DNA of 60,000 nucleotides from Membranipora membranacea (Eukaryota > Bryozoa > Gymnolaemata > Cheilostomatida > Membraniporidae). The notes beneath the pieces were generated by a model that worked only from the letters and a program-made list of their open reading frames with translations, ran no database searches and was not told the DNA's origin. The DNA is taken from NCBI GenBank assembly GCA_914767715.1, contig OU612072.1, positions 5,644,001 through 5,704,000 of the forward strand, in the 5' to 3' direction. Shown one piece after another: positions 1-11,674 of this stretch (within the stretch, counting starts at the first letter, position 1; the number at the start of each line of letters is the position of its first letter). Both the position numbers and the translations under genes were made by a program.

Positions 1-5
1 TGGTT

Positions 6-476
6 CAGGGGCGTATATTCTAAAAAATTTCACTCACTGACTTTTTAGAGATGAGCATGATGATCGGGCGCAGCCCGATCCACACACTGTAGGCGTGGCG
101 GGGAGGGTGTGGGAGGGGTGCTTAAGCGGCCTCCCACCATGGAAATTTTTGCATATCGGTAGCAAAATAGTGCAAGCAGAGAGGTATTTCAATAGCTCAC
201 TGAGCTGTTGGGTACTTTCAGGAAACAACTCAATAGCAGTAGAAGATTACGGTGAAAATGCTCCAGTTATAAAGCACCCAATTGAAAAAAAACGTGACCG
301 TGTTGGGATTCGAACCCACAACATTCTTAATGAATAGGGGTTATCAGGCAGACGCTCTACACACTGAGCTATTCAGCCTGGCTGTAAAAGATGAGTTTCA
401 ATACGCGAGTTATAGGTGAGGAATTTCATTCACGGACCGGTTATCGGTGGTCCGTAATTGCTAATATACGCCACTG
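6..476. mobile_element. hAT-like MITE with tRNA-like insert, copy A
   Basis: The ends are CAGGGGCGTATATT and, inverted, CAGTGGCGTATATT. The right flank CATTGGTT (477-484) matches the five bases visible to the left of the element (TGGTT at 1-5), as an 8-bp hAT target duplication would. Inside, on the minus strand, is a tRNA-like block (box B GGTTCGAA near 303-316, box A-like near 355-375). The element sits about 40 nt past the last exon of gene 1. Gene 2 has the empty site (CATTGGTG near 51989). Confidence 0.75.
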
Positions 477-519
477 CATTGGTTAACATTAAAATTCCCA
501 AACTTTGAATAACAAAGAC

Positions 520-3500
520 TTACTTCTTGTGTTTCTGTAAATTTCTTTTTCTCAAAAGTATGAGTAGTAATATGATGAGGGTCACAACAACCAACGGGAC
601 AATCACTATACCAGCAATGACTCCGGATGGCAGTTCATCTTCAGGCTCTTTACTCTCTTCGTCTGGTGACAGCGTTATATCTTCCAGGGGAACTGTGGGT
701 AAAAATTAAACTGCTGCCATCTACAGGATGATTTGTGCTAATTAATTTTTCTTTCATAAAGCAGTGTCCGGCCTTTCCTTAGACACGATGCGCAAACATT
801 TCTATGAGATGAATTCAACAAGTTTTATTTCCCAACCACTATGCTATAATTGTGGCAGGGGCTTACATAATCATGAATAAGAATATAAGGATTGAAATCA
901 TCGGTAGTAGAATGTGGTTAAGAGTTATATCCACAACAAAAACAAAAATCCTTACAAAATAAGGGGATAGAAGGCTTTCCAAATATGACTAGAGGTTGAT
1001 TGGTCTGGCAAGTTTTCTGATTGAAATAATTAATTATCAGTCCAAAGGAAGCCTTAAGGTTTAAACAGCCTTGTGAGCAACACATGTATATCCAAAGTTC
1101 TGCTTACACACTACATTGCTAGCTTTATAAACAGGGTTATACCTTGAATATCAGCGATAGGTTGATCTAACACTTGTACATTAACATCGATTTGTCCCTG
1201 TAAAAATAGTCAATATTGAAGACGAAAATGATTCACTAACTTTCTATAATCTTACTATGGGAGGCACATATACATTAACAAAGAATTATGCACTGATGGA
1301 CGCATATCAGATTCGACTATGATGTGAACGAATTGCACCAATGCTAGCTGGATATAATTGGTTATCAAGAGAAATTTGATTATTTTCAAGTTGATTTGTG
1401 GTTAACATATTTGATTTTAATTGTCAAAAGTTTGCTTCCAACTACATCTTCAATTGTTACCAGCAAAATTATCCCCTTCCAAGAAAGCTATTTAAGTTAA
1501 TTTAATTTTATGTGATTTGTAATTACTCTCATGTAAGCCTTCAATTTTGGATATTTAAAATCGAAAGCTGCGTGAGTTTTACTGGTTCTAACTATTCCAA
1601 GCTGTCATTGATAGGATATCTGGGTTCTCAGCATAGAGTTATTATATACTCTAGAGTGGACAATGTAGTGCTAAAAACGTCCTACTTAAATATTGCGAAA
1701 TCCATGACACAATGCGATCTGGTTGTGCATGGCTAGTGCCTGTATCATATAACTTATCATTGAGAATATGCGTATTGGGCATGGCAATTTAGATTTTATG
1801 AGCGCTTTAGGCTTTTTATCAGAAAAATTTTTCATGGGATACCATGTAGATTACTTGCAGTATTTTCACTTTCAATTCCATGACGCAGCGAAAACTGGTT
1901 GTGCGTGAATAGTGCATAAATCATTGACTTTATCATTAAAAATATTAGAATTGGATATACAAATTAAGTTTATGGAGCACTTATAGCCATTTTATCAGAT
2001 AATTTCACATGTAGCACCATTTACATCACCTGCAGGTATTTTCTCTTCCAGTCAGTTTAACATTTTCTTATTCTCCCTTAAAAATAAGCCAAATATCAAC
2101 CGCAAGTACATGAGCTTAAATCGCAATGACAGGGCCAGCTGGTTTCTGCCACTTGCCAGGTATTTCGCTGTGTCCTGTCTCTCTTACTAATATGTTGCAC
2201 ACTTAGTTTGTTTAATTATCTGCCAAGTTCCAGCTACTGACGATGAATTGTGATAACATGGGGTAAAAGTAGCCTGTGGATAAACGATTGGAGGTGAAAA
2301 GTTTTGCATCTTGTCTTTATCATTTTTGGAGCATTTTTAGCAATATTTTTGTAAAACTTTTCATGCCACACTTTTAGACGACTTGCAAGTGATTCTTTTC
2401 AGGGGCAGACAGGGGACAAAGAGATTTGTGTTATCCCCTTAAACGATATTAACTGATATTAACATGGTTATATCAGTGCTGAGAAAGCCGATACAATTTT
2501 GCTCTCTCACCGATGTTTGTGAGAGATATTTCTGATTTCTCACCATACTCAAAATAAGAGATCATTTGGTTAAGGGGGGGGGGGTGGGGTGGGTGTAATG
2601 CATGTTTCGCTGATATTTGTTGATTTGTAAATATAAACATGAACATCATATACAGACAGGACACAGCTAATATGGCTGGCAAGTGCCAGTGGAAAAAATT
2701 AAGCTAGCCTGGTAGTTTCTATTTCATCACATTGATATGTTTGCGGTTAAGATTTTGGCTTATATTTTAATGGGAAAACATAGACACATTTTCCACTGGC
2801 TGTGAGTGAAAATACCTGCAAGTGATCCAAATAATGTCGCATAACATTTTTGTCGGAGAAAATGGCTATTAGCACTCTAAAGATCTAAATTTCCATGCGC
2901 AATACGTATATTCTCAATGATAAGTTATTTGATACAGGCACTAGCCATACACAACCAGATTGCGTTGTGTCATGGATTTCGCAATAATTAAGTAGGACAA
3001 AACTTGATGCTATTTTTGTACACATTGTCCACTCTAGAGTATATAATAACTCTATGGTTCTCAGGGTCAATTATCTAAGTTGCAACATGGAAAACATGGG
3101 TATCGGAGCTTTGGGTGCATCAGTGATGTATTACATTACTCCAAATTTCTTTGCAACAGCATTACTTAGATAAACACTGAATAAAAAAATACTAGGATAC
3201 TTCGATTCTGTGATGTTACCTCTTTTCGGACATCGACGCCGTAGTAGACATCATAACCAGATCCCTTTTCAAGCGGAACATTTTGAGCTCCATTGTATAT
3301 TTTTCCATCACCTACTGGAAATCTGTAGCCTGAATAATAAGACTCTGCAATATACTGCATGTTGATATTTATGACTATATTTTGGGCTGTACCAGACCAT
3401 AAATATGATAAGTATATATTTTTTCAAATGTGACATTATCTTTAAAAATAAAAAGCCAGTAAAGTTGTTGAGGGAAGAGCTTGTTTACTTACCGACTGGA

Positions 3501-6500
3501 GGGGCTTCTGTGAGAATGGCAGCCAAGTAATAATCTAGACTACAATCTACCGCTTCTGTGAAGTTGAGTAAGGGGTCGAATGTGGTAGGCCCAGCCCGTT
3601 CTGGTACAATCTGATAGGAACAAGACTGAGATGCTCTTCCTCCTTCCTCTTCAGCTGTTTTCTTCGTGACAATAACTTTGTATGCCCTAGAATAAGATGA
3701 ACTGCAGTGAGGTCTCATTCAACAGGGCAAGCATCTCATAATTCAGATTCAATATTGCAGAGAAATCAAGTTTCGATAACTATAAGCTTCGGGTAAACTT
3801 AATAATAATCTTCCTTAAGTCTGTGAGTAACACACAGTTTTTTAGGAGTTGACTAGTAACTGTGTGACATTTTCAATGTAGTTCCTGTTCATTGAGCAGT
3901 TTTGTCACACTAAAATTCATCAAATTCCAGTCATATATAATAGTAAAATCAGTAAAGGCTGTTTACTCACACAACTTTAGCAGGTGGTGGTGGTGATGTG
4001 ATAGCAGGAAGTGGTACTGGGAATATTCCACCTACTTTTGGAATCACTTCTTTTTCTTCAGGTACAACAATATCAACTACAAAAGAAAATCATAGGATAC
4101 TTAATTGATTCCAACAGATCATCCCTTCCTGCATGGTTCAATAACAGATATGATACCTTATGCCGAACGCATCAGGACACAACCTCTAGTTTGGAATATA
4201 TCTGACTCTTATTAAAATTCAAGGCTGCATTATTCTTTTACTTGTAATTTTGACCGACCATTGAATTTAAGGATCAAAAACGGAGTAAGCGCTGCTGTCA
4301 TAGCGGTTTCATCTCATTTACTTGATAAGTACTCACGATCAGTGACAGTTGAGACTTCTTCACTAGCAGGACCTCTGTTATATGTCGGTTTGTTAGATGT
4401 GAAGGCTGTGACATCACATTTCACCACCGAACCAGCTGAGAAACCACAAACATCTACAGATATTGGTAATGGTTCTGCAGGTACTTCCTCGTTTGTATCC
4501 AGCTCGCTACCACTAGTCCTACATGTAATCTACAGAAGTAAATGTAATCAAAAGTATGAGCACAGGTGTGGAAAGAAAAAAATTCATTATTGTGGCATTT
4601 AAAAACAGTCATAGGGTAAAATTGAATATCCACATTTAAGGTCATGCCTCGCCTAGGATACTATCTTGAGAACTACTGGTCTGATTTCCTCGATTTTTCA
4701 TTCTAATTGTACTTGTCTACTGACTGACTCATGGAAAGACATGTGACAGCATGGAAAGAAACGTTGACAAGCTGTAAAGACAGCTAAACATACTACAAGG
4801 GGTCCCAGCAATGGGCCATGTAAGGCCAATAACCCTAACACGTACGCTGTGTTTCATAGGGTGGCAATGGTGGATTGGAATGCGCTGTGGGATGAGAGAA
4901 TACAACTCCGAGTAGTGAATAGCGGGCTATCTGATTAACGCCATCAACCCATTCTTTTTTGGGGTTGGTGAGATGGCGCAATCGGTAGCGCGCTTGCGAT
5001 TAGTGCCGCAGGAGTTGTGGGTTCGATTCCCACTGGGGGAGCTTTCATTGTTGATTGTTCCAGCCCCCAGCACCCTCGGGTTTAGCAATTTCCAAACCCT
5101 CAATTTTCTTTAATTTAATTTTTTATGTATGTGATGGCAACTCATAAAATTTAAGCAACCGGTGCCCATGTAAAAGAATAGGAGCTGTCAATAACTGGGA
5201 GCATCTGGCTCAAACGCCTCACAACCATTTATTCGTATCAAACCAGGATTGGCAGCGCAAAGTAGTCCCAATAAAATTAAGTTGTGATAAATGATCCTAT
5301 GAAAAGCCTTGACATGAAATTAAAGTACTAAAGAAGGAAAGTTCTATGATAACAGACAGGAATTAACGAGCCAGCTTGTGAATTGTTGTATAATACACAA
5401 AAATGACTGGATTTTAGAGACTTATATTACTACGCCAAATCTGGTGTAGAAATATATCAGGCAAAAAACCATGAATGGATGGATTTTCCTCTGTATTCAT
5501 GAGGCATTTATTTCAATTCAAGTCCAGATGTTGGGAAACTTGGGAATATACAAAGAGGATATGTTTGTAGGTAGTTCTCATGCAATTGTTCACTCAACAT
5601 ATATTTTATTTGAAGTTAGCTTTGCAAGATGAATATTGAGTTTACAGCCTGCCTCTGGAAAACTGCATGATGGACCTTCTTATTATACCCCTTCTCCAAC
5701 ACAAAAATTTTATTTGGTTCAAAACAAATGGCTAGTGCCCTCACCAAGGCTTTGGATGATGCCCCTTGCAGAAAGAATATTTCAGTCTCAGTACTGTTTG
5801 CACATATTTATACTTCTCATTTTGTACAGCAAAGGGGGATTTTAGTCAAAATTTTGACTAGTTTAGGAGTAAGATAATTCAAAATTTCCAAGTGGCACAT
5901 CAATTTTATTTCATAAATACTGGTCAGCACTGGGCTAGTGAGGGCACTAGTGTGATCACATTTGTCCACCTTGGACATCAATTGACATAGCTCACTTTCT
6001 TTATAGCATTGTCAGCACTTATGGCATAGCTATCAGTATGTGAATTTGAATGCCGTTTTTTTACAAATCAAACATTGAACATTATTGTAGATATGGCTGC
6101 AAGATATAAGGGTAGCCTTTATGTATTAACTGCATTTTTTGCTACAAGAACTTGCAATGTCTTTTAAATTGGACAATAGTGACAGTAGGTATTGACATGT
6201 TGCTGAATTTCAGTGACACGCTATGACGTCACGTCATGGCGTAACGTCGTCAAATTTTGAGTTTAGACTTGAATTTGGCGAGGCATGACCTTAAGTACTG
6301 TTTACTTCTCACTGCATGAGTTTCCCCATTTTTGAAAATAAGTTTGAGATGCTCTACGTATTTTTCGACATTCAGCTTAAATAACGGAATAATATTATGT
6401 AATTAATTTATATATTAGTGTATCAACAGGAGTTTTTGTCCCTCACCTCCTGTTACAATCTTTTTTATTTGATTAAGACGCATCAATAAATATATTGCTA

Positions 6501-9500
6501 TACTAGTTTAAGGTAAAACTCACTTCATATTTTGTGATTGGACCAATTTCATTGCTCGTAGCATTGGACCATCGAACATTCACACATGTCTTATTAATCG
6601 CCAGTAGAGATATACCACTAGGTGCCTCTTTTGGTGCTGAAATGGAAAAGAGGTAAGACTCCTGAGCTGATTCATGACCAATGATGAAACAACCATTTTG
6701 TTCCGAGGGCTGGTGCCATAGAAGTGGCGAACATAATCGTTTAAAAGGCTATGGTTTGAGCTGAATGGTTCACGTTGCATGCACCATAGCTGGAAGAATT
6801 ACAATCTATATCACATTAAACTGAAACATACCTGCATTTATGGTTTTGAGCTGAAGATTTGACCACACACTTTTCCTATCCTGGTAATTTACTGCTCTTA
6901 CGCTGACTTCGTAATTTGTAAAGGCCTTTAGATTCACATCAATAAATAGGTTTGCAGAATTATAAGTTGTGCCATCTACGGAGATTATATAGGTGAGGAC
7001 TGTGTCCATCCAGGGCTCACATCCAGTTTTACCAGGTACCTGTAAGTTATATAGCAAGTGTAAGTTTGGAACAGGATAACACTTCCTTAACCATTATAAT
7101 GCTTTGCCCAAAGTAGCTTTCACTTTCTACAATAGGTAAATACCCAAGTTTCTAAACACCCCTTTTACATTCATTATGGCTTTGTGACATTAATATAATC
7201 ATTTAGGCCTACCTGCCAACTTATGGAAAGTTTGATGGGGTTCTCTTCATTCTGATGATCGATCGCCTGATCCACATTGGGCCCTCCTGCTTTCTGTGGG
7301 TCTGTTGAGACAAATAAAACAAAAAAGTATTACCAAGACCCTTCTTTGAAGGCGATCCGACCTTGATTTTTCATGAACATGATTATAATGTTATCTCTAA
7401 TCTATTCAAACCAAGGCTGATGGTCATTTAAGGAATTCCATAGTGCATTGTTGTCAAGATGCAGTGAAATTTGATGTAAGAACCTTTAGTACCATCATTG
7501 TTCTCACCTTTGCAGATATAGACAGAAGTAGATTTTATCATCATGTCATAGGTGAACAATTCTAATTTATAGTTGTATGTTGTAGAAGGACTCAGATCAA
7601 GGTGAGGAAAGTTTATTGACTCTCCGCCATTGCTCACTGCGATTTCTGACAATGTCTTCTTGGTTCCATCAGATTTCTCAAGCTTTAGAACCATCCTGGA
7701 AAAAAGTAAGCTTTATACTGTAATGGCAAATATTTAATTTAAGTTCTTTTTTATAGTTTAAGTCTAATAAGCCGTGAATAAAGAAATCAATTTTTCATTT
7801 ATTCTGGTTGTTGCCACTTCATTTGGAAATGGGGCCTGACTCAAAGGACACCGTGGTATTATGAAACACCAACTCTGATCATACATCTCTGCTGTATATA
7901 CCTCTGCCCAATCTGCTCACAATTTTTTGTTGATACATGACTATACCATTTATTTTCCTTGGGTTAAAAGTTAACAAAGCAACAACCCCTCAACGAGAGG
8001 ATAAAGAAGAATAAAGTCACAAACTTTGTGTTCTCAAATACCGATCCATTGTATCCATTTAGGCTTGCTTTTACAGTCACATTGAAAGGTGTTCTTTCTT
8101 CTGCTGACAGCTGAATATCCATCTTATCTATGTCTGCAAAATAAGATTAATATAAATATGTTAATTGGGTTATGGGGTACCTTTGCTTCCAATAGCTCAG
8201 ACCAAGCCTCAGAGGAAAGGGAAATATCAGGAAAAATTATCAATTATTCGCACTGCTCTGATGAATGAACATGAATGTGAAGAAGTATAGAAGACAGGTG
8301 TTGTTAAATCTAAAATATTGGCTGAGATGCCCAATCATTATTCCTTATTGTGGGGCCCTTCTTCAAGGTACTGACCCTTCTGTCACAATCATTGAAATAT
8401 AAATCAAGCAGGATTTTACGAATGCAAACAAATGATATGCCAACAGATAGTCCGTTTTATTTTTGCTGGATAAATTACCTTTTGGTAAAACACTTACCAT
8501 CTCTACTGAATCCTTCCACTGTTACTTCTCTCAAAGTCACACCTCCTTGTGAAATGAAGACAGCAATATGTCTGGTTGATATGTTCGCCTTATATTTCAG
8601 GTCTCTTAAGTCTCCAGCAGGCTGAGGTACAGTATATACAGCTGTCCAGTCAGATAGGGAGGTACTGAGAGATGGTGGGCTGTCAGTTGTGCTTATCAGT
8701 ATCTGCGCTCCACTCAGCCTGTTATCTACAGGGGTAGCGAGGGAAGTTAATTATTTTGTTAGACAATTACCACTTTGCCCATGTGAATCAATCAATTCAG
8801 GTTGGTTATTTTGGCCCCGTAACGACTGAACTAATTCAAATGTGCTTGAGTTCTCAAATTGGAAAGTCACAAGTTACCTGGCTTTCATAGGTAAAATGTA
8901 AATAAGTCAACTGGGCCAGTTTGTGGCGCTGTCGCTACGGTGCAGAGAGACTCGTATCACAAAGTCGGTCTGCAAGCGGTGTGGACAATTACTGCAGAAA
9001 CCTAACAGATGCAAGGAGACACCGGTGGCGAGTACGGGCGTATAACACTGAGATTGTTTTTACTATTCAAATAAAAAATACCTGATGTATAAAAAGTAAC
9101 AATCCATATAAGCTTTCATGCTTGTGATCTAAGGTCTATATGAGGATATCCTTTTCTATACGAGAAGGCTGACAGTATTTATATCCTCATTTGAGTGAGA
9201 GTAAAATTATTGAGATACTGCACTCCGACTACAAAATTAATTGGCTTTAATACCATTTTACGTATTGTTGCTGCTGTGTTGTGTAAACCTACACGCCTTT
9301 CGTATTTTGCATAATTTCTTTTGAAATTGCTTTCAAGTATTAATATACATCAACTTTATTTGCTGGTCAAGTCATAGGCCTACATGTGCTTGATATCAAG
9401 TAGGCATGTTGAACTAATTTATACTTACTTAAGTCAGCGACACCGCCCCTATTACAAAGGGTGATTCTATAAATGTAGTAGATCCTCTCCAGGTCAACTC

Positions 9501-10335
9501 TCCACCAGCTGTTGGCTTCATTATAAGTGTGAATATACAGTCTATCATATGCTAAAAGATCGCTACAGCTTTCTGGACGTGGAACTCCATCCACAGCTAC
9601 ACCAGACGGCTGCTCACCAGTCACACCAGCAGCACTTGCTGGCCTACTGAAATAAGATGACTGATTGGCTGGTTTTCCTACAGCTACATTCACTCCAGCG
9701 TCTGTACAACCTGTATGATTATTAAATCATAATTTAGCAACATGACATAAGGTATATCAAATGTGATGTTGAGTTGTGATGAAAGGGTTACACTGCTAGT
9801 ATAAGCTGATATACTATGTTTGAAGATTTTAGCTCAGGAACGAGGGTATGCGGAGCAGGGCTTTGAGTATTCGCTGTGAGTAGTTACAATTAACTGGTAG
9901 GGTTTGATGAAAAATCTTTGAAAATCCGTCCCCATGCCGGCGGATTCTTTTCACGCTTTTTTCTCAGCTCTATCAAAGAGAATGGATGCATTTTTCTAGG
10001 GCACGCCAAGAGGTGACAACTCAGCTCGATCTAGGCTGACCTCAAATTTCACATGGAAACATGGTGTCTATGAGACTTCCTGGCTCCCCATCAGTTGAAC
10101 AAGACAATTCCAAATATGTGGCTTTGACCGCCAACACGAATATCCCATAATCACCATTACCAACCAAACCGACCGTTACAAGAATCTTCAATAGTGTGGG
10201 TGGTCTCAAATACTGATGATACAAACCCCCACATTCAGGTGAAGTTGTAAATCACGAATTACTTTCCATAACGCACTAAGAGACACAACAGTTCTTACCC
10301 AATAGAGCAACGCAGAAAACAAACGCAAGATGCAT
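520..10335 (-). CDS. Gene 1: F-type lectin/FN3 single-pass receptor (14 exons, 694 aa short form)
   Basis: Exons (minus strand, 5' to 3'): 10335-10299, 9710-9429, 8725-8498, 8133-8025, 7695-7508, 7301-7213, 7039-6832, 6636-6524, 4529-4337, 4076-3971, 3686-3493, 3329-3220, 1197-1143, 692-520. All junctions are GT/AG, phases are continuous, and the total of 2085 nt ends at TAA. Residues 1-17 look like a signal peptide (MHLAFVFCVALLG), 18-182 an F-type lectin domain, 183-281, 282-380 and 381-482 three FN3-like domains, 483-637 a membrane-proximal region, 662-684 a transmembrane helix, and 685-694 a basic tail. Inferred role: cell-surface recognition receptor. The terminal TAA lies inside a perfect GTAAGT donor (exon end 524), so the full-length form probably splices to tail exons left of base 1, as in gene 2. 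The 3' end may therefore be incomplete. The start is the only ATG giving a signal peptide in phase with exon 2. Confidence 0.85.
1629..3056. mobile_element. Long-hairpin element in gene 1 intron 12
   Basis: Bases from 1629 (CATAGAGTTATTATATACTC) reappear inverted ending at 3056. Further paired blocks include the segment around 1690-1790 with 2885-3000 and the segment around 2140-2190 with 2640-2690. The arms are several hundred bases long with scattered mismatches, the turn is near 2400, and no coding sequence is seen. The corresponding intron of gene 2 lacks it. Confidence 0.6.
2576..2598. repeat. Poly-G tract
   Basis: A run of G interrupted only by two T residues lies inside the hairpin element. 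It is a simple-sequence tract with no other visible role. Confidence 0.8.
4640..6290. mobile_element. TTAA-flanked element with 14-bp terminal inverted repeats
   Basis: GGTCATGCCTCGCC at 4640-4653 is repeated exactly inverted at 6277-6290, and each end is flanked by TTAA (4636-4639, 6291-6294). TTAA duplication is typical of piggyBac-type elements. No transposase is encoded in the 1651 bp, so this is non-autonomous. It lies in intron 8 of gene 1 and contains a SINE-like tRNA unit. Confidence 0.7.
4960..5145 (+). repeat. tRNA-derived SINE-like repeat
   Basis: GATGGCGCAATCGGTAGCGC resembles an A box and GTGGGTTCGATTCCCAC a B box with T stem. They are spaced as in a tRNA, but the acceptor stem does not pair. 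A SINE-like 3' body with a T/A-rich end follows. Nested in the TTAA element. Confidence 0.55.
8498..9710 (-). other. Gene 1 F-type lectin (fucolectin/FTP) domain, exons 2-3
   Basis: Two exons (9710-9429 and 8725-8498) encode about 170 residues with family hallmarks: NVAVGKPANQSS at the start, AVDG, NSWWRVDL, then ITLCNRG and RLSGAQIL. The known F-type sugar-binding motif is H-x26-R-x-D-x4-R/K. Here His and the first Arg are present with exactly 26 residues between them, but the RxD aspartate is missing (R-G-G), so classical fucose binding is doubtful. The module is flanked by phase-1 introns on both sides. Confidence 0.85.
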
Positions 10336-10857
10336 CTCGCGTACAGTTGAGGAGCGTTGCTGGCTGCGGCTAATTCCTTTGCGGGCAGATTACTGAAGTG
10401 CTTATTTTATCAAAATATCCTGAAAATCGTACTGTGCTTCAGTAGCTGGCTTCTTCTACTGAACTGTGTTTGCTGAAATGAAGTCAAGAATGATATCACT
10501 TTACGTTGTTCATCTAGAATTTAACTTCCTCGTTGCTACTATTGAAAAGGTAAATTAAGTCATGAGATCACAAATATTTCATAACTACTTGGCATTGAAA
10601 AGGCATGAATACAAGCCAACAACAGGGCATGCATGAATGATCTGGTCCGTGTTCACTGCTACTTATAAAAACTACAATTTCTGTTTGGAATATCTAAAAC
10701 ATATTGTTTGAACTTGTAATAAAAATATATTGTTTGAATTTGCACTTTTAATAAACAACATATTGTTGGAACTTTATGAACAATATATATTAGGATATTT
10801 AGGTGTTATAAATAAGCATTGTGTTTAGTTTGAAATTCAGTAATAATGGTTAATTGT
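10336..10857. other. Upstream region of gene 1
   Basis: AT-rich sequence upstream of the gene 1 ATG and presumably containing its promoter. I see no clear TATA box, coding region or repeat boundary. An A/T-rich stretch with repeated ACATATTGTT-like words lies near 10690-10790. Confidence 0.4.
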
Positions 10858-10861
10858 TTAA

Positions 10862-11646
10862 TTAATCAGTAAATGACTGCTGGTTGCCTTGATAATTATA
10901 ATTGGTGGGAATCGGATGTTCTGCCCGTAAGAGGACTTGCAGAATTTCAATTTTTGAATTTTCCTTAATGTAACCAATTGGTAACTTTCGTAAACGATCT
11001 GCCACAAGAGTGCCGAAATTGAAATCTTCATCACATATGGCAACTGCTGCCTCGATTGCACACTTCGAACCAGCCATATTTTTTTTATATCCTCGTCTAG
11101 GTCTGAGGTCTCCGGTGATTTTCTCTGCTTGCCTTTTGGCCGTGGTGTGGACAGGGGAGTGGGAGCGGGTGGACTGCTCAGTGCATCTTCATCTCCTAGC
11201 ACATCGGTTGAGGTAGATGGCTGACTGACCGACTGTGGTGTTGATGAGCTTTTTGTCACTTGCGAGTTAGATGTGGACCTACAAAAAGTGTAACCAAATC
11301 ATTAGTGCTCTAACATTCCATGGAGGATTAAAAATTAGCTAGAGTCAAGTTAATGCTGTTATGCAAGTTAAGCTGATTGGGGTTGACTAAACTTTAGCTC
11401 TCACTACTTTGCAACTAGCTGAGATGGGAGTATATATCAAGTATCAGAGGTTGTGTGAATGTAAAACCAATCTTATTCACAGTCGCTTTCTTTTACTCAT
11501 GTCTGTAAACTCTAGCAGATCTGCATAGACATATTTCTTGATTTCCTTTGCTCCTGCTCCACTGGCAGATTTTTCCCTGTGTTTGTTTTTATATTCGGTG
11601 AAACAGTCTCTCAGTGACTCCCATTTCTGTTTCACATTTTCTAAAT
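10862..11646 (-). pseudogene. MADF-BESS DNA-binding protein fragment (frameshifted)
   Basis: Exon 11646-11481 encodes the C-terminal half of a MADF domain (ENVKQKWESLRDCFTEYKNK, KKYVYADLLEF). Exon 11278-10862 encodes a Ser/Pro/Thr-rich linker and then a BESS-like motif (DEDFNFGTLVADRLRKLP, IEILQVLL). Splice phases agree (1 in, 2/2 across the intron). In the second exon the frame shifts by one base at a run of eight A (11079-11086), which separates the linker from the BESS part. The first MADF exon is not found upstream. MADF/BESS proteins are transcription factors or accessory proteins of Harbinger-type transposons; which applies here cannot be told. The frameshift could be real or an assembly error at the homopolymer. 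Confidence 0.6.
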
Positions 11647-11674
11647 CTAGAAAAAAAAATGATATGGATAACAA

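Noticed and set aside
4965-5042. Functional tRNA gene
   Set aside because: A and B boxes are present but the acceptor stem does not pair and a SINE-like body follows.
8350-8625. Plus-strand frame of 91 codons
   Set aside because: Antisense shadow of receptor exon 3 and its intron.
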